Positions 10,956 through 21,646 of a stretch of DNA of 64,000 nucleotides are shown here, piece by piece. Position numbers and translations under genes: made by a program. Numbering within the stretch: the first letter of the stretch is position 1; every line of letters begins with the position of its first letter. The notes beneath the pieces are model-generated. The model was not told the origin of the DNA and did not search any database. It saw only the letters and a program-made list of their open reading frames with translations. Source of the DNA: Moniliophthora roreri (lineage: Eukaryota > Basidiomycota > Agaricomycetes > Agaricales > Marasmiaceae); NCBI GenBank assembly GCA_001466705.2, contig LATX02000112.1, forward strand, positions 868,001-932,000, read 5' to 3'.

Positions 10956-12053
10956 GTGCTTGATGTTAGCATAGAAGATTGAAATTGAAGCAAATACATA
11001 CAATGACCCATGGAAACCTTTCCTCAAACTTTCTCCGAAAGCTTTGCATGATGGTCAGATTGTCAGTGACAAGTGCAATGAAACATGCTGCATCCTCTAC
11101 AGCCATATCTTTTATTGCCAAAAGAGCAGTCTCCAGGATCTTTTGGGCCTCTCCTCAGAGCCCTGTCAGGTCCCAAAGACCCATAACTATGGAATACTCA
11201 CCAACTTGAGCGGCTGCTGTGCTGTATAGCGCCTGCTTCAGGAGGTTCTCCCATCTATCAATCAAGAGAGTCAAAATCTGCTTGAACGATGCAATTCTCG
11301 CCACTTCCAGCAGGTGAACATGACCATTCTCACTATCTAGAATTGTGTGGGAGAGTACATAACAGCTTGGAAGCATGTAAGATGGCCTGATCTCATTGCA
11401 AAAGTCCTCCAGATATGGGTTTTCTGCTGATCTGAATGCCGAACAAGAATGAACAATGGAACTGAATCAATGTAAGTACATGCCGCTCATATCAATCTCA
11501 AAAAACACACCGAAAGAGCTTTAAATCTGCATGCTGCTGCTGACCCTCATCAAGCCCAAAATCAACAATTCCATCCAATGTTCTTTGCCTTTCTACCTTC
11601 CTCTTCTTCGCTGTCCTTGATACTTCAGTCCCTCCCACATTTTTGGCTCCTAGATCCTGCTTCTTGCTAACCATGCAACGATGGGCAGCTGCGCGGGCAG
11701 CAGTCGGAGCATCTGGACATGCCTTGGTTGACACAATGTGATTGAATAGGTTGTTGTCTTGGTGTTTGATTGATGCTCTGGCACTATTAGGCTTGTCGCC
11801 ACAGTAGTTGCAACTGAAGAAATGACGGCAGGAGTTATTCTCTACCTCTCTGAGCTTTGTAAAATGCTCTAAAACGAAGGGGTTGGTTGGGCGAGGCATG
11901 CCCAATGCACAAAAGAGAGAAACAAAGCAAGAAAAAATTTATTGCCCCAGTGGATCAATTTCACAAATCGAGTAATACTGCCAAATTTTGCTGATCTGAT
12001 TCCCATTTTGCCAAGCCCTTTGGCAAAATCATTGTGTTTTGCCAACAACATTA

Positions 12054-12061
12054 GCGTACCA
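12054..12061. repeat. Target-site duplication, right copy (GCGTACCA)
   Basis: This directly follows the right terminus of the hAT element and pairs with GTGTACCA at 8613-8620. The one mismatch is a C/T difference. Confidence 0.8.
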
Positions 12062-15000
12062 TGACTGTACACTTCTCGGTTGAAGGATTGATTACATCTC
12101 AGTTGCACCTAATGTCATATGTGGTATAGTTAATGCGAAGGGTCTTCACAGTAAAGAAACAGGAGTTGATAAGGTTGATCTGGCTTCGCTCTTCATCTAT
12201 GAATGTTGCATCCTGGGATTCAAAATCCATATCCATAGTATCTGTATCTGTGTTCTGCTTGTGATCCTGATCCAAAATGCGCACAAGGAGATGGTCTTTG
12301 AGCTTGGGAAGAAAGTCCTGTGTAATTTTTATCACTTGAAACTCGCCCGAATTGCAACACTATTTCAATGACTCACCTTCTTTGCAGGATCACAAGGCCC
12401 TGCCTGAAGAAATGGTGTAATTGGTTGGGGATGGTCTCGTCGATCTGACATTTGATGGTGTTGTTCAGGGAGCATGTCATCAAGATACTTGCTTGTATTG
12501 AAAGCAACATGGTGAAAATATGCTTCTTTACGAGGTTTCTTCTTCTTGCATTCACCCGAAACAGCAAAACATCTATAATGCTTTCCGATTTGAATTGCAA
12601 CTTTCCATTTGTTTGTAAGCCCATAGAAACGCTTCACCAAGTAGTAGCATAGCTCACCCTGGAAACCAAGTCAGCTTACAACAGACTAGCAAATCAATAT
12701 GGGACTTACTATTTGTGTGGAGTAGCTGTCCATTGTACCAAATAGCTTGATTGTAGACATGTAATCAGCCATGGCATGGTACTTGTATGTATTGATATTA
12801 AGTCACTGGTTTTTTTTTGGATGAATGTGGTTGGGAAGTCTTTGGTGCTTGTTCACCTCGCAGAAGAGCAGCACGTTGCTCACAACATCCTCTTGCTGTG
12901 GATTCACTGTTAAGCTCAACAGTGTGGAACTCACTACATGAGAGCCTTTCAAATTCCCACATCAGTCGACCAAACTCTTCAGTGAGGGTCTCTAAATCTG
13001 ATAGGGTCAATTCTGTGTGGAGGCAAAGTTTGGCAAGAGCATGCCATTCAGTGATTCAGTAGAGCAACTTCATCAAGCGAGTATTATGTGGCTCATTGAA
13101 AAGGCCCTCAAAAACAGGAATTGAGCACTAAGATGTACTGTCAGGCCTACTAGTTATAGGAACACAGATGTACACATACCTGTAGAAGGTTCTCAAAGTC
13201 ATGAGCTGCAAGCTTCTTCATTTCTGAGGCATTCACTGTGAACCTTCGAATTGTTGAGCTTCTGAATGTGGGCACTAAGTGGTACCTGTCTAACATTTAG
13301 CAATCCCAGACATCAATGTCTTATTCTATTAATATTACCATCGATTCAGCTCATCAATTCGCTTCTGTGCATTTGAACTGGCATACAGCATGCATATCAG
13401 ATGCGTGAATAAAGCCTTCCAAACCCCAAGCTCAAATTCATGCATTAAATCAACAACTAAGATTTGACTAGGATCAAATGTATCTCCTAGCCTATGAATG
13501 AATGCTTTCTGAGAAAAAACCCAGTAAATTGCAATGAGTTCATCAAGTTACAGGGGCAAACATACCACAGTCGGAACTGCTGAGACCCCTTTGAGTAAAC
13601 GGTCCAACATTGGCTCCGCTGATGGGTTTGGCAAGTTGATAGATAAACTCGTGTGCTTGAATTATACTGTAAAGAAGGAAATGTTGAACATTTTTCAAAC
13701 AAAAGCGCATATCAAGTTTCATTCCCATGTGGTGAAAGAGACTTTTCAGTGTTAGACACCTTGGACAAGGACAAAGACCGCCATCATGGATTGTGGCTAA
13801 TAGGACCCTGCTAGTGATTTAGTCACAGTACATGGAATTCACTTCTCTGGATAATCTGCAGAATAGGTGAAGATGCAGGGAAAGATTCTTCTCTCTTTGC
13901 CATCGTAGCACTTCATGACTATGCCATACTTGTAAGCATGGATGAAGGCGTCGGTAATGAGGATTTTCCAGATTTCATGCATAAGCTCATGGCAGCAGTG
14001 TGCTCGGATATCTTTATGCTGAGTTTTCCATCTTGGATGAAACTGCTGCACAAAGTTGTTGAACGCATCTGGAAGCTGAAATTGATATCAGTGTGGAGCA
14101 ACAGGAAGATAGATTATAACTCACAGAAGGGATATAGGCAATGTGCTGACATGCTCCTGAGGTAGGTTGACCACAGATGTATTTGGAAAGGTTACCAAAA
14201 AAAAAGGTAGATAGGCTATAGTTTCGCATTGCCAAAGGTGGCCAAATGAGTTGAGTCTGACCAGAACATAAGCACTGCTACAACCCATTCAAGTTTGCAG
14301 TTGGCTTGATCCAGTGGGAGTGGACAACGCTGAATCTTGTCATGTTCTTGAATAAATGCATCAGAAGTGTAGAGTTCACCAAAAATGTGTTCCAGCTCAT
14401 CTGTGCCATCTTTAAGATGGAACAGCTTGAATGGTGACAGATGAAATTTGCTGGCAAGTGGGGAAGCAAAGACCATGTGAATACAGTCAAGTAGATCCCG
14501 ATGTTGTAGATCTGATACTGTGAACTGGATGGGAGGAACATTCTTCTGACCAGAAGGTACATCAATGCTGACACTCAACGACGCAAAGCCTTGCATGAGC
14601 AGTAATGGATCAAGAGCTGCCTTGTCCAATTGCTCATTCTCTCGTTTCGTATTGAAGCCAATGAAGTCACTTTGACAGAAATTCTTGTCAAGTATGACTT
14701 CCTTCACCAGTCTATCCACCTCTTCTATAGTTTTGTGTGTCCCACCAGTGTTGAACCACGTCATGAAGTTGAAGACACTCATGCTCTTCCAAGGCCATGG
14801 AGGTGCTGGTGTCTCCATAGAGGGTTCACTGCACCCAGGTTGGCCATGCACTGGGTCCTCAGGAGTGGTACCCTGAATGCCACTGCCATCATTAGAATGT
14901 CTTTGTGTGTTATGATAATTTGCAAGCTGGTCCAGCAGGATAATCTCATCTGGATCATAGCTTGGCTGATGGTCATATTCCCACCAGAGTCCAAAACTGT

Positions 15001-15656
15001 TGGCCAGACTCCACAGCCAGTCACAAACAATAAGGTTGACACGATGTATGCCAGTTGGTGGCACATCTTGTTTAGCAGGAATGACGGCAGGGGGTGCTTT
15101 AGGAAGCTCATCTTGATAGTGTGCTGGCTGACGATAAGTTCGAGCTGGACGCCCAGATTGTGTCAAGACTAGTGGTGGCATAGGAGGACATGGGGGAGAT
15201 GGGCAATGCACTGGTGATAACAGTGACGGTGATGGTGGCAATGGTGGATTTGGGGAGTTTTCAGGGGTGGGTACTGTCACTCCATCAACAATACTGGATC
15301 CTCCAGCATGAGGGGCAGAAATGAAGCTAGCCATCTCGATGTTGTTCTGGCTTGCAGCACCAGAGATAGTACTCTGAATTGGAATTAGACAGTTAAAATG
15401 TCCTCAAAACATCAGTACCAAAACTTACAGGCCCAGGAATGACTTTAGCTGAACTTGGTAGAGATCCAAATCCTACTGCTGGTAAGCCTGCTAATCTGAG
15501 TCTGGGGCATGCAGGATTGCACCTTGATTTATTCTCACAGAGTTGGTCAAGAAGGTTCTGTTCTTTGGTTTTGAGTTCCTGACAGCCCTGTTCATGCCAA
15601 GTGAGAGTATTTTTCCTTGGAAAGGTTTTGCAGCATCCATCACAGGTATATGTCAT
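12062..15656 (-). pseudogene. Plavaka-type (CMC/EnSpm-like) transposase, disabled by lesions and a hAT insertion
   Basis: Large minus-strand transposase gene with several introns. It starts at ATG 15656 with a C2HC finger (YTCDGCCKTFPRKNTLTWHE), then a Pro-rich linker. The conserved Plavaka blocks follow: FASPLASKFHLSPFKLFH, DKIQRCPLPLDQANCKLE, VVAVLMFWSDSTHLATFGNA (14216-14600), LSKYICGQPTSGACQHIAYI, a block with HEIWKILITDAFIHAYKYGI (about 13900-14050), a block with KPISGANVGPFTQRG (13550-13730), and KRFYGLTNK (near 12600). Two lesions sit together near 14200-14220: a TAG where relatives have Trp after NAKL, and a nine-T run one base too long for frame. The reading then runs into the hAT insertion and resumes at 8620. 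It mobilises large DNA transposons when intact. Confidence 0.82.
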
Positions 15657-15909
15657 AAAACAGCAGAGCAAAACAATGAAGAGAAGAGGGGCCTGTTGAT
15701 AGGCAGGGAGCATTGAGAAGACAATTGGAAGGAGTCCAAACTCAGACAACACGGATAAGACGGGATGCACGGAAATGCAATATATTTCAAGTTTGCCAAT
15801 AGATACAAGATAGGTGCAATATCACAGTCATGGTAGGCAGGAAAACATTCGGCACTAACTCAAAACACCAAAGCATGTTTTTCGATCGTTGACTGCTTGG
15901 AATCTGAGA

Positions 15910-15917
15910 TATATAAG
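15910..15917 (+). promoter_or_regulatory. TATA box of the DUF6698-like gene
   Basis: TATATAAG lies 64 nt upstream of the ATG at 15981, a usual fungal distance. Confidence 0.5.
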
Positions 15918-15980
15918 GCAGAAGGTTGGTTTTCCTCGTTCAACCCAAACTATCACGATTACTCACCTTTCTTCTTCAAT

Positions 15981-17708
15981 ATGTCTTCTCCTGCCCACCC
16001 TGCTCATACCCAGTCACCTTCCACTACAGAAAGAACCCCAGCTCAACCTACCTCTACTATGGAGCAGGCTCTAAAACAGTCTCTGGAAGTGGTTACTGCA
16101 GAACGGGATCAGTTGCTGAAGAACCACAAAAAGCGCTGAACTGGCTCAATGTAAGTAGCTTCACAATTTTTTATGTTCATACAACTTACCAGAACCTAAG
16201 TAAGGACTGCTCCTATGTTCGATGCATATGCAAGCTTGCGACTTTCCATGTGGGTCTCCATGCATTGATCCAAGCATGGAACCTTCACCAATTGGAACTG
16301 GATGATCCACAGCTTGTGGCTCTTCAAAAGAACGAGGATGTTGAGGAAAAGCGGACGTAAGAGGTGTCGTTCTTGAGAATAAATCACGTTGATACCTGAA
16401 ACTTGGATAGCCGTGAGAGGAATATTGAGTCCTTCAAAATTCTGTGGGGTCTTCTTAGCCTAACCAGCTACAAAGATCTGTTAGAGGAAACAGATACCAT
16501 GGCTACTCATATAGCTGCTGTGTATGTTCTCCCAAGTCTTCAATAAGTTGTTGACTGTTGTAGTTGGAGCACAAGGCGGATGGCACACATGGCGATGATG
16601 TCGGCAATCTCAAAACACAGGTTGCCCAATGGTTGAACAACGAAACGGTCTCAGCTGCTGTAAACGGTCTCATTGACCCCAAACTTATTGTCTCACCTAC
16701 CGACAAGTCTTGCCGTGGGTTTGACCATCTGGTCACTGGTCACTTGCTCTGCTCAATTCTTTACAACTGGGACAACCTGGAGTAAGAAATCCTATAATCC
16801 TGATTGCAGTTACTGATTATTAGCATTTGCAGAATTCGGGGTAAAATTCAAAAGGGCAATCCGGACTACTCTCGCTACGCTAACTACTTCATCCAAGCCT
16901 TTTATGACCCCAAGCTTATCAATCCCACCAATGTTGAGCAAGGGTTTTTGATGTCACCACTTCTGGTCCAGGTATGTCTTCGGCCTTAGCGGTTTGTCAG
17001 ATCTAGAGGCTTATGATGTTTACAAGGTCTTTCAATACATCTTCACCTCACCCCATTCTGTCTCTTCCACTGAAGACATCAAGAATGAAGAGCTGACAGC
17101 CCCTCAAGCCCGGAAACCCAAGTCAAAAAAAGGAAAGAACAAACCACCTGCATGAAAATGTGTATCTGCTCTAGTGGGAATGACCAGTGTTATGGCTAGA
17201 TCTATAGCATATGCCTGTGTGCAGGTATGTAAACCAACATTTTGCCAACTGCATCACATACTTAACCTATCTCCCAGCTCCATGTCACTCTTAGTACCAT
17301 AGACCCTTACAACCACGAAAGTAATGGATTCAGCTACCTGGGGCTGTGGGATACCATTGTCAACTACCTCAAGGATGGGACAAAGGATGTGCAAGAGGTG
17401 AAGGCCCTCTACCAGTGGTGGAATAGGTATGTGTGCTAAATGTTCACTGATTTTGACCTTGCTGATGAGATTTTAGTCATGTCTTCCCATCTCATGGGGA
17501 TTCTTCAAATGCCTCGAAGAGTATGAATGCCAGCAAGTCTACATTGGAGGAGCAGAGGAAGGCAAGGGCACTTGCAGCATCTGCTGCTGCCAACGGAGCA
17601 GATGCGCAGTTGGGTACCCATCCAGGTGAGTGTGGTGGTGTAGAGCTCGATGCTCAGCAACCAGTCACTGCCACAAATGCTGAAACTGGTATGGGGGGTA
17701 GTGCCTAG
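15981..17708 (+). pseudogene. DUF6698-like protein gene, probably broken
   Basis: Exons give an N-terminal coiled coil (MEQALKQSLEVVTAERDQLL), a helical middle (LHQLELDDPQLVALQKNED), LEHKADGTHGDDVGNLKTQV, CRGFDHLVTGHLLCSILYNW, a block with NPDYSRYANYFIQAFYDP and MARSIAYACVQLHVTLST, ending in an Ala-rich tail at TAG 17708. The GFDH-TG-LLC and RSIAYACVQ blocks are hallmarks of DUF6698 proteins, an expanded agaricomycete family of unknown function found near transposons. Two breaks are visible: the frame hits TGA at 16137, apparently from loss of two bases in a GC repeat, and an in-frame TGA at 17153-17155 precedes the RSIAYACV block. It could be passenger cargo of the neighbouring Plavaka element; that is inference. 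Confidence 0.6.
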
Positions 17709-18096
17709 TTACTGCTATGTATTTTGCATTATTGTACAAGAATATTATAGTTGTTTGTTCATCTAATGGTCCAGCCTAATGGTATATCAATGTCTAGAGA
17801 TGTAACAAGGGTAAGGGAGTATATTACAGCACCAGCATTCTACCAATGTGCAATGGTATGTCTTTACAGTAAAGACATGGCTCTACATACCTTAATGATA
17901 TGACGTTCCAATGACTTATCTGTATGGTACCATTCACTAACCTCTCAAAGTTCAGATAAAACATGATCATAATGTGTAACTCTGACACCAGACTATAGTA
18001 TGAAAGCTATATGATGAAGGATGACCGTTCAGATGCCTGACATACCGGAAATCCTGACGCTTGATGTGCCGTGCCATGCGACCACCTTTTACCTTA
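17709..18096. other. Intergenic, no feature seen
   Basis: AT-rich 3' flanks of two convergent genes. Nothing recognisable. Confidence 0.4.
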
Positions 18097-19611
18097 TCAT
18101 ATGGTGCGGAAAAGGGATCGAAGGCAGTGGACAGTAACAGAAGGTGGGATAATATAACACCTTATCCACCGCCCTGCTTTCCTCTGATATAGTGTGTAAT
18201 GGGAACATTGTGTTTGGAGCCTCTGTTGAGGTGTGCTTGGCATTAGATGGGGACATGAGTAATTGAGAACAACATCATATCTCACAGTAGTGTTTCGCTC
18301 AAAGCTTCCAAACACTGCGTTACTAGCTTCTGTTAAGTTCATGACGCTAGATACCTGTATTACAGCACCAGATACATTGAGGAAGTTGTTAAAGATTAGA
18401 GACTGCATGGGAGCATCATATAATAGGTTTGCTGCTAATAATGCCTGTTGTAAAATAAGTATCTTGCAAGAATGTTATATCGAGGGCATGCACCTGACCG
18501 CCACTAGATAAGTAGAAAGGTATCACAGCACCTTTGCTATCTTTGTTATTTATGCTCCAGTCGGCTATGACTTGGTGCACAGTGTCAGCAGAACTAATTG
18601 GATAGGTTACAAGAGCAACCTGGAAGCTGGTGAGCATCTTACTTGGAATGAAAAGAAGAGAGCACTAACCCAGACATCCATTTGAGGATATGTCTTCAAG
18701 GTGAAAGCAGTAACAACGCCAAAATTATTGAAACTGCCCTACAACGGCATTGAACTTACTGCCACGCTATAGAGACCAGCACTGTACCTTGAGAGCAAAG
18801 AAAATGTCAGGATCGCTGGCCTCCGTCACCACAACAAAAGTTCTGTTTGGTAGAACCAGGTCATGGGCAACAATGTTATTGATGGAAAGGCCGTATTGGT
18901 TGGTGAAATAACTGTACCTGCCACCCAGTAGAACTCCACCAACACCTGGATAAGACTACTAAGTGAAACCTGCAGAAAGACATAAGTCTTATGTAAAACG
19001 AACTGACACCAGGAGCACATCCTCCAATGACCTTGACACCAGAGGGCAGTAGCTGTGCATAAACCTTGTCCCAAGTCAATCCCGCCCTGACCTTCGCCAC
19101 TGAGGAAGCTGCATCATATGTAAGATCGTTGAGCCTGGACAACAAGACCTGAACTCCGGGAGTCGAGCTAAATCCAAGAACAAATGCATGTCCCCCACTT
19201 TTGATCTAGAGAGATAAATTCAATAGATGTGGTAGGTATATTGGAACTCAAGGAGCTCACAGCGAAAGGGGATCTCGTATTGTCACATGCAACAACTTGA
19301 AGCTGTGAGTGGAATTAGTGCGATTCAGTGAAAGACAGAGGAGAAGTGTACTATAACACCAACATTGGCTGCAGACTCTGGCTGAACAGAGCATGTAGAC
19401 ACTTCGGAACTAGATACAAAGTCATGCTCATTATCTTCTGTGTACTCGTCAGATCCTGCAGCAAGATGAATTCAAGATCATGACAAACAAAAGCGATTGC
19501 AGTGACACGACCTGGGAGTGCATTCTGTAATGTGTTGCATGCCAAGTTTGGGGTCCCAGTCGCAAGGATCGCAGAGAAGAGTAATATGAGTGCCACGATA
19601 ACGGGTCTCAT
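18097..19611 (-). CDS. Secreted FAD-linked oxidoreductase (berberine-bridge / BBE-like)
   Basis: A covalently flavinylated secreted oxidase of the PCMH/BBE family; such enzymes oxidise sugars, alcohols or secondary metabolites. From ATG 19611 the N-terminus is a signal peptide (RPVIVALILLFSAILATG). Joined exons give the FAD motif SGGHAFVLGFSSTPGVQVLL, then DLTYDAASSVAKVRAGLTWD, LLPSGVKVIGGCAPGVG, GGRYSYFTNQYGLSINNIVA, and GSFNNFGVVTAFTLKTYPQM. A 49-nt intron near 18447-18495 restores SGGQALLAANLLYDAP. About seven introns are present. The C-terminal part is short (roughly 385 residues against the usual 450-520) and the usual C-terminal YxNY-type BBE motif is not visible, so the gene may be 3'-truncated or its last exons were missed. 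Confidence 0.72.
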
Positions 19612-19898
19612 GGTTATGTTACAATTGTCCCCTCCAGAGCAATCCCTGCCGCCTTTTATGCCAATTTTGCGTTAGCCGAAAATCACCACTAATGACCACA
19701 CATGACCCATTTCAATGCCCTCCCCCGTACGACAGCCGTCACGTATACGTCAAAACAGACTAAGTTCAGGGATGCTCAGAGAATGAACTACATGTAGTGA
19801 AATGGGCGTTTGTAAAGAAGTCCGAATCAGCCCTAACTGCCGGTATTTACTCTTGTTGTAGCACCAGCGCCAACTTTATTCTTGTCCTTTTTCCCATC

Positions 19899-20809
19899 AT
19901 GTCGGTCTTGAATCTTTTCATCGTTTCCCCAGATACACGTTCCGAAAGGCGCTTCGATCCACATATAACAGTCGAGCAGCTCAAGGTACTCCTTGCGCGA
20001 TAGACCACCAAGCCATCTACTCATAGCGGCGGGATCTAGTCGAAATTGGAGTTTGTCACTGGGATTCCCGCTTCGAACCAATCGATATCCGTTTTAAACT
20101 CTGAAAATGATCCTCAAGTTGTCTCGCAACTGAACGATGACTCACGGCCCTTGGGTTTTTATGGATTGCATGATCATCAAGTGTTAAAGGTTCGTATGCT
20201 GGTCTCTTCCCGAACACACCAACTTGAACAGAATTATAGGTCGATGACTTGAATCCAACAGTCAGCTTCACTGGGCAACTGACCGATGTATCGCAAGTTG
20301 AGAAATTCGATCTCAGTGATGATGCGTATGCTCAGCGACAAGGTGTGTAGCCAGCACTCTTCTATGCGAATCGGGACTTAATCGTGTTCAACAGACTCTG
20401 TTCTGGCTTACAAGCAACGGCATAAGGTCGGCAGATTTGCTCCAAAAGACGAGGAACCAAAAACAGCGACTCCAGCAGCCGATATACCCATTGACTCAAG
20501 GTGCGAAGTAGAATCAACTGAACCGGGATTGAGCAAGCGTGGAACTGTCCGTTTTGTGGGAGAGACCAAATTTGGTACAGGGGCGGGTGTTTGGGTCGGC
20601 ATTGAATATGACGAACCTTTTGGGAAGAATGACGGATCGTGAGCATCGCCCTTTGCGAGTTGTCAGGCCACTGATGTCTTTCCAACAGGGTTCAAGGTGT
20701 TCGATATTTTACTTGTCGACCAAACTACGGTGTCTTTGTCAGGCCTGATAAGATCAAGGTCGGCGAGTATCCGGTATTGGATATCGATGACCTGGATGAA
20801 GAAATGTGA
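19899..20809 (+). CDS. Tubulin-folding cofactor B (Alf1-type, CAP-Gly)
   Basis: Cytosolic chaperone that binds alpha-tubulin during tubulin heterodimer assembly. Five exons run from ATG 19899 ([20 protein letters not shown], a ubiquitin-like domain) to TGA 20807-20809. Introns lie at 19986-20039, about 20190-20240, about 20344-20393 and about 20639-20691. The C-terminal CAP-Gly domain is clear: [35 protein letters not shown], then [22 protein letters not shown] is the CAP-Gly signature that binds EEY/F tails. The protein ends in an acidic DIDDLDEEM, matching the conserved C-terminal acidic/aromatic tail of TBCB except that the final residue here is Met. About 230 residues, as expected for the family. 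Confidence 0.9.
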
Positions 20810-21150
20810 TGACAGACCCTAGACATTCAATGTACTATCACTTGTGCAACGGGACCATCTCTTCGGAATTTAGTATACTACGTGTCGTATCCGTACTGCT
20901 CTACCAGCGATGTGGTGACGTTGCGAAACAGCCAACCCGAAAGCCTGCAGATTCTCACGAGCGGGTCTTGACCAGGTTGCAAGCTGTAGCAAGTCGCATA
21001 TTTCTTTTACCCGAGCGTCAAATTTGCAAATCCCATCTCTTTAGCACTCAAGCTCTCCAGAGTTGAAACGTACCGTAGACGCAGCATCAGTGTCATCGTT
21101 CTTAAGAGGTCGTGAGTACGCTGCTCTGAGTCCCAACCTATGCTAAGCGC
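20810..21150. other. Intergenic, no feature seen
   Basis: 3' flank of the cofactor gene. GTGAGTA near 21113 could be a donor belonging to the F-box remnant that follows. Nothing else recognisable. Confidence 0.35.
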
Positions 21151-21646
21151 TTGAAGACACGTTCCCACGCAACCCCTCCTTCACTGACACCATCACTGAA
21201 TGCCTTGTTACCATTCGAAACTATCGAGAAAATCATTCTTCATCTCGCACGAATACCACTCATACACGATTCCGCAAACCCAGACTTTCTCGCGTGTTCC
21301 TTGATCTCTCGTACGTGGTCAGGAGCTGCACGAAGCCATATGCTTATCTTCTGGTCCCAAACAAGGAATTGAATACCGGCTCATGGAGCTCCAGCGTCTG
21401 TGTGCCTCGCCTCTCTATTCCCTTCGGCTGGATAATATCGAATGCCTCTGGACGGATCCGCATAATCCTATGCTGGTCCGCTCCTCTGAACGGTGTCAAC
21501 CCTTTTTCACCGGCTTGAAATATGTCGTGATCAAGATTCACGGGGAATCACTTTACTTTGGAATCTTCACAATTCCAAAGGGTCTTTTCGTGGTGATTAC
21601 AACAACGGTCAAATGCCTACATAGTATGCGTGTAATTGTTCTTTAA
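21151..21646 (+). pseudogene. F-box-like protein remnant
   Basis: An open frame without a proper ATG contains LPFETIEKIILHLARIPLIH, then DFLACSLISRTWSGAARSHM, which matches the fungal F-box core (LPxE-I-IL-L, then LxxCSLVCRxW). After an in-frame stop near 21373, the sequence continues in another frame with LMELQRLCASPLYSLRLDNI and SSERCQPFFTGLKYVVI, the kind of leucine-rich tail that follows F-boxes in agaricomycetes. Lack of a start and the frame change suggest a decayed member of this large family; an unrecognised intron is the alternative. Confidence 0.5.

Larger units (their letters stand above)
8797..11905 (-). pseudogene. hAT transposase, BED-finger type, disabled
   Basis: Exons on the minus strand give, in order: a BED-like zinc finger with CNYC near the N-terminus (11498-11905); a block with SYMLPSCYVLSHTILD and LLIDRWENLLKQALYS (about 11220-11400); a catalytic-core region with FIALVTDNLTIMQSFRRKF (about 11030-11150); the block NCESCWYAIILLALSVLLHQ (near 10017 and again 10779); and the C-terminal dimerisation region with RAKEWWERLPINTKSHPLKA and IVIHSIVSHAAEIERFSHLN, ending at TAG 8799-8797. 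An in-frame TGA at 11157-11155 follows GLWDLTGL where relatives have Arg, consistent with a C-to-T change. The region 9433-10955 is duplicated around an N by assembly. The protein cuts and pastes hAT DNA when intact. Confidence 0.8.
8621..12053 (-). mobile_element. hAT DNA transposon (copy 2), inserted in the Plavaka gene
   Basis: Terminal inverted repeats are TAGTGTAGATGGCAAAAC at 8621-8638 and the complement of TAATGTTGTTGGCAAAAC at 12036-12053. The flanks are an 8-bp target duplication. Subterminal regions are rich in GGCAAAA / TTTTGCC words at both ends (8640-8710 and 11980-12045), the multiple transposase-binding-site layout usual for hAT elements. It carries one minus-strand transposase gene. 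Apparent length is 3,433 bp, but 762 bp of this is a probable assembly duplication, leaving about 2.67 kb. The transposase is broken, so this copy is not autonomous. Confidence 0.85.
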
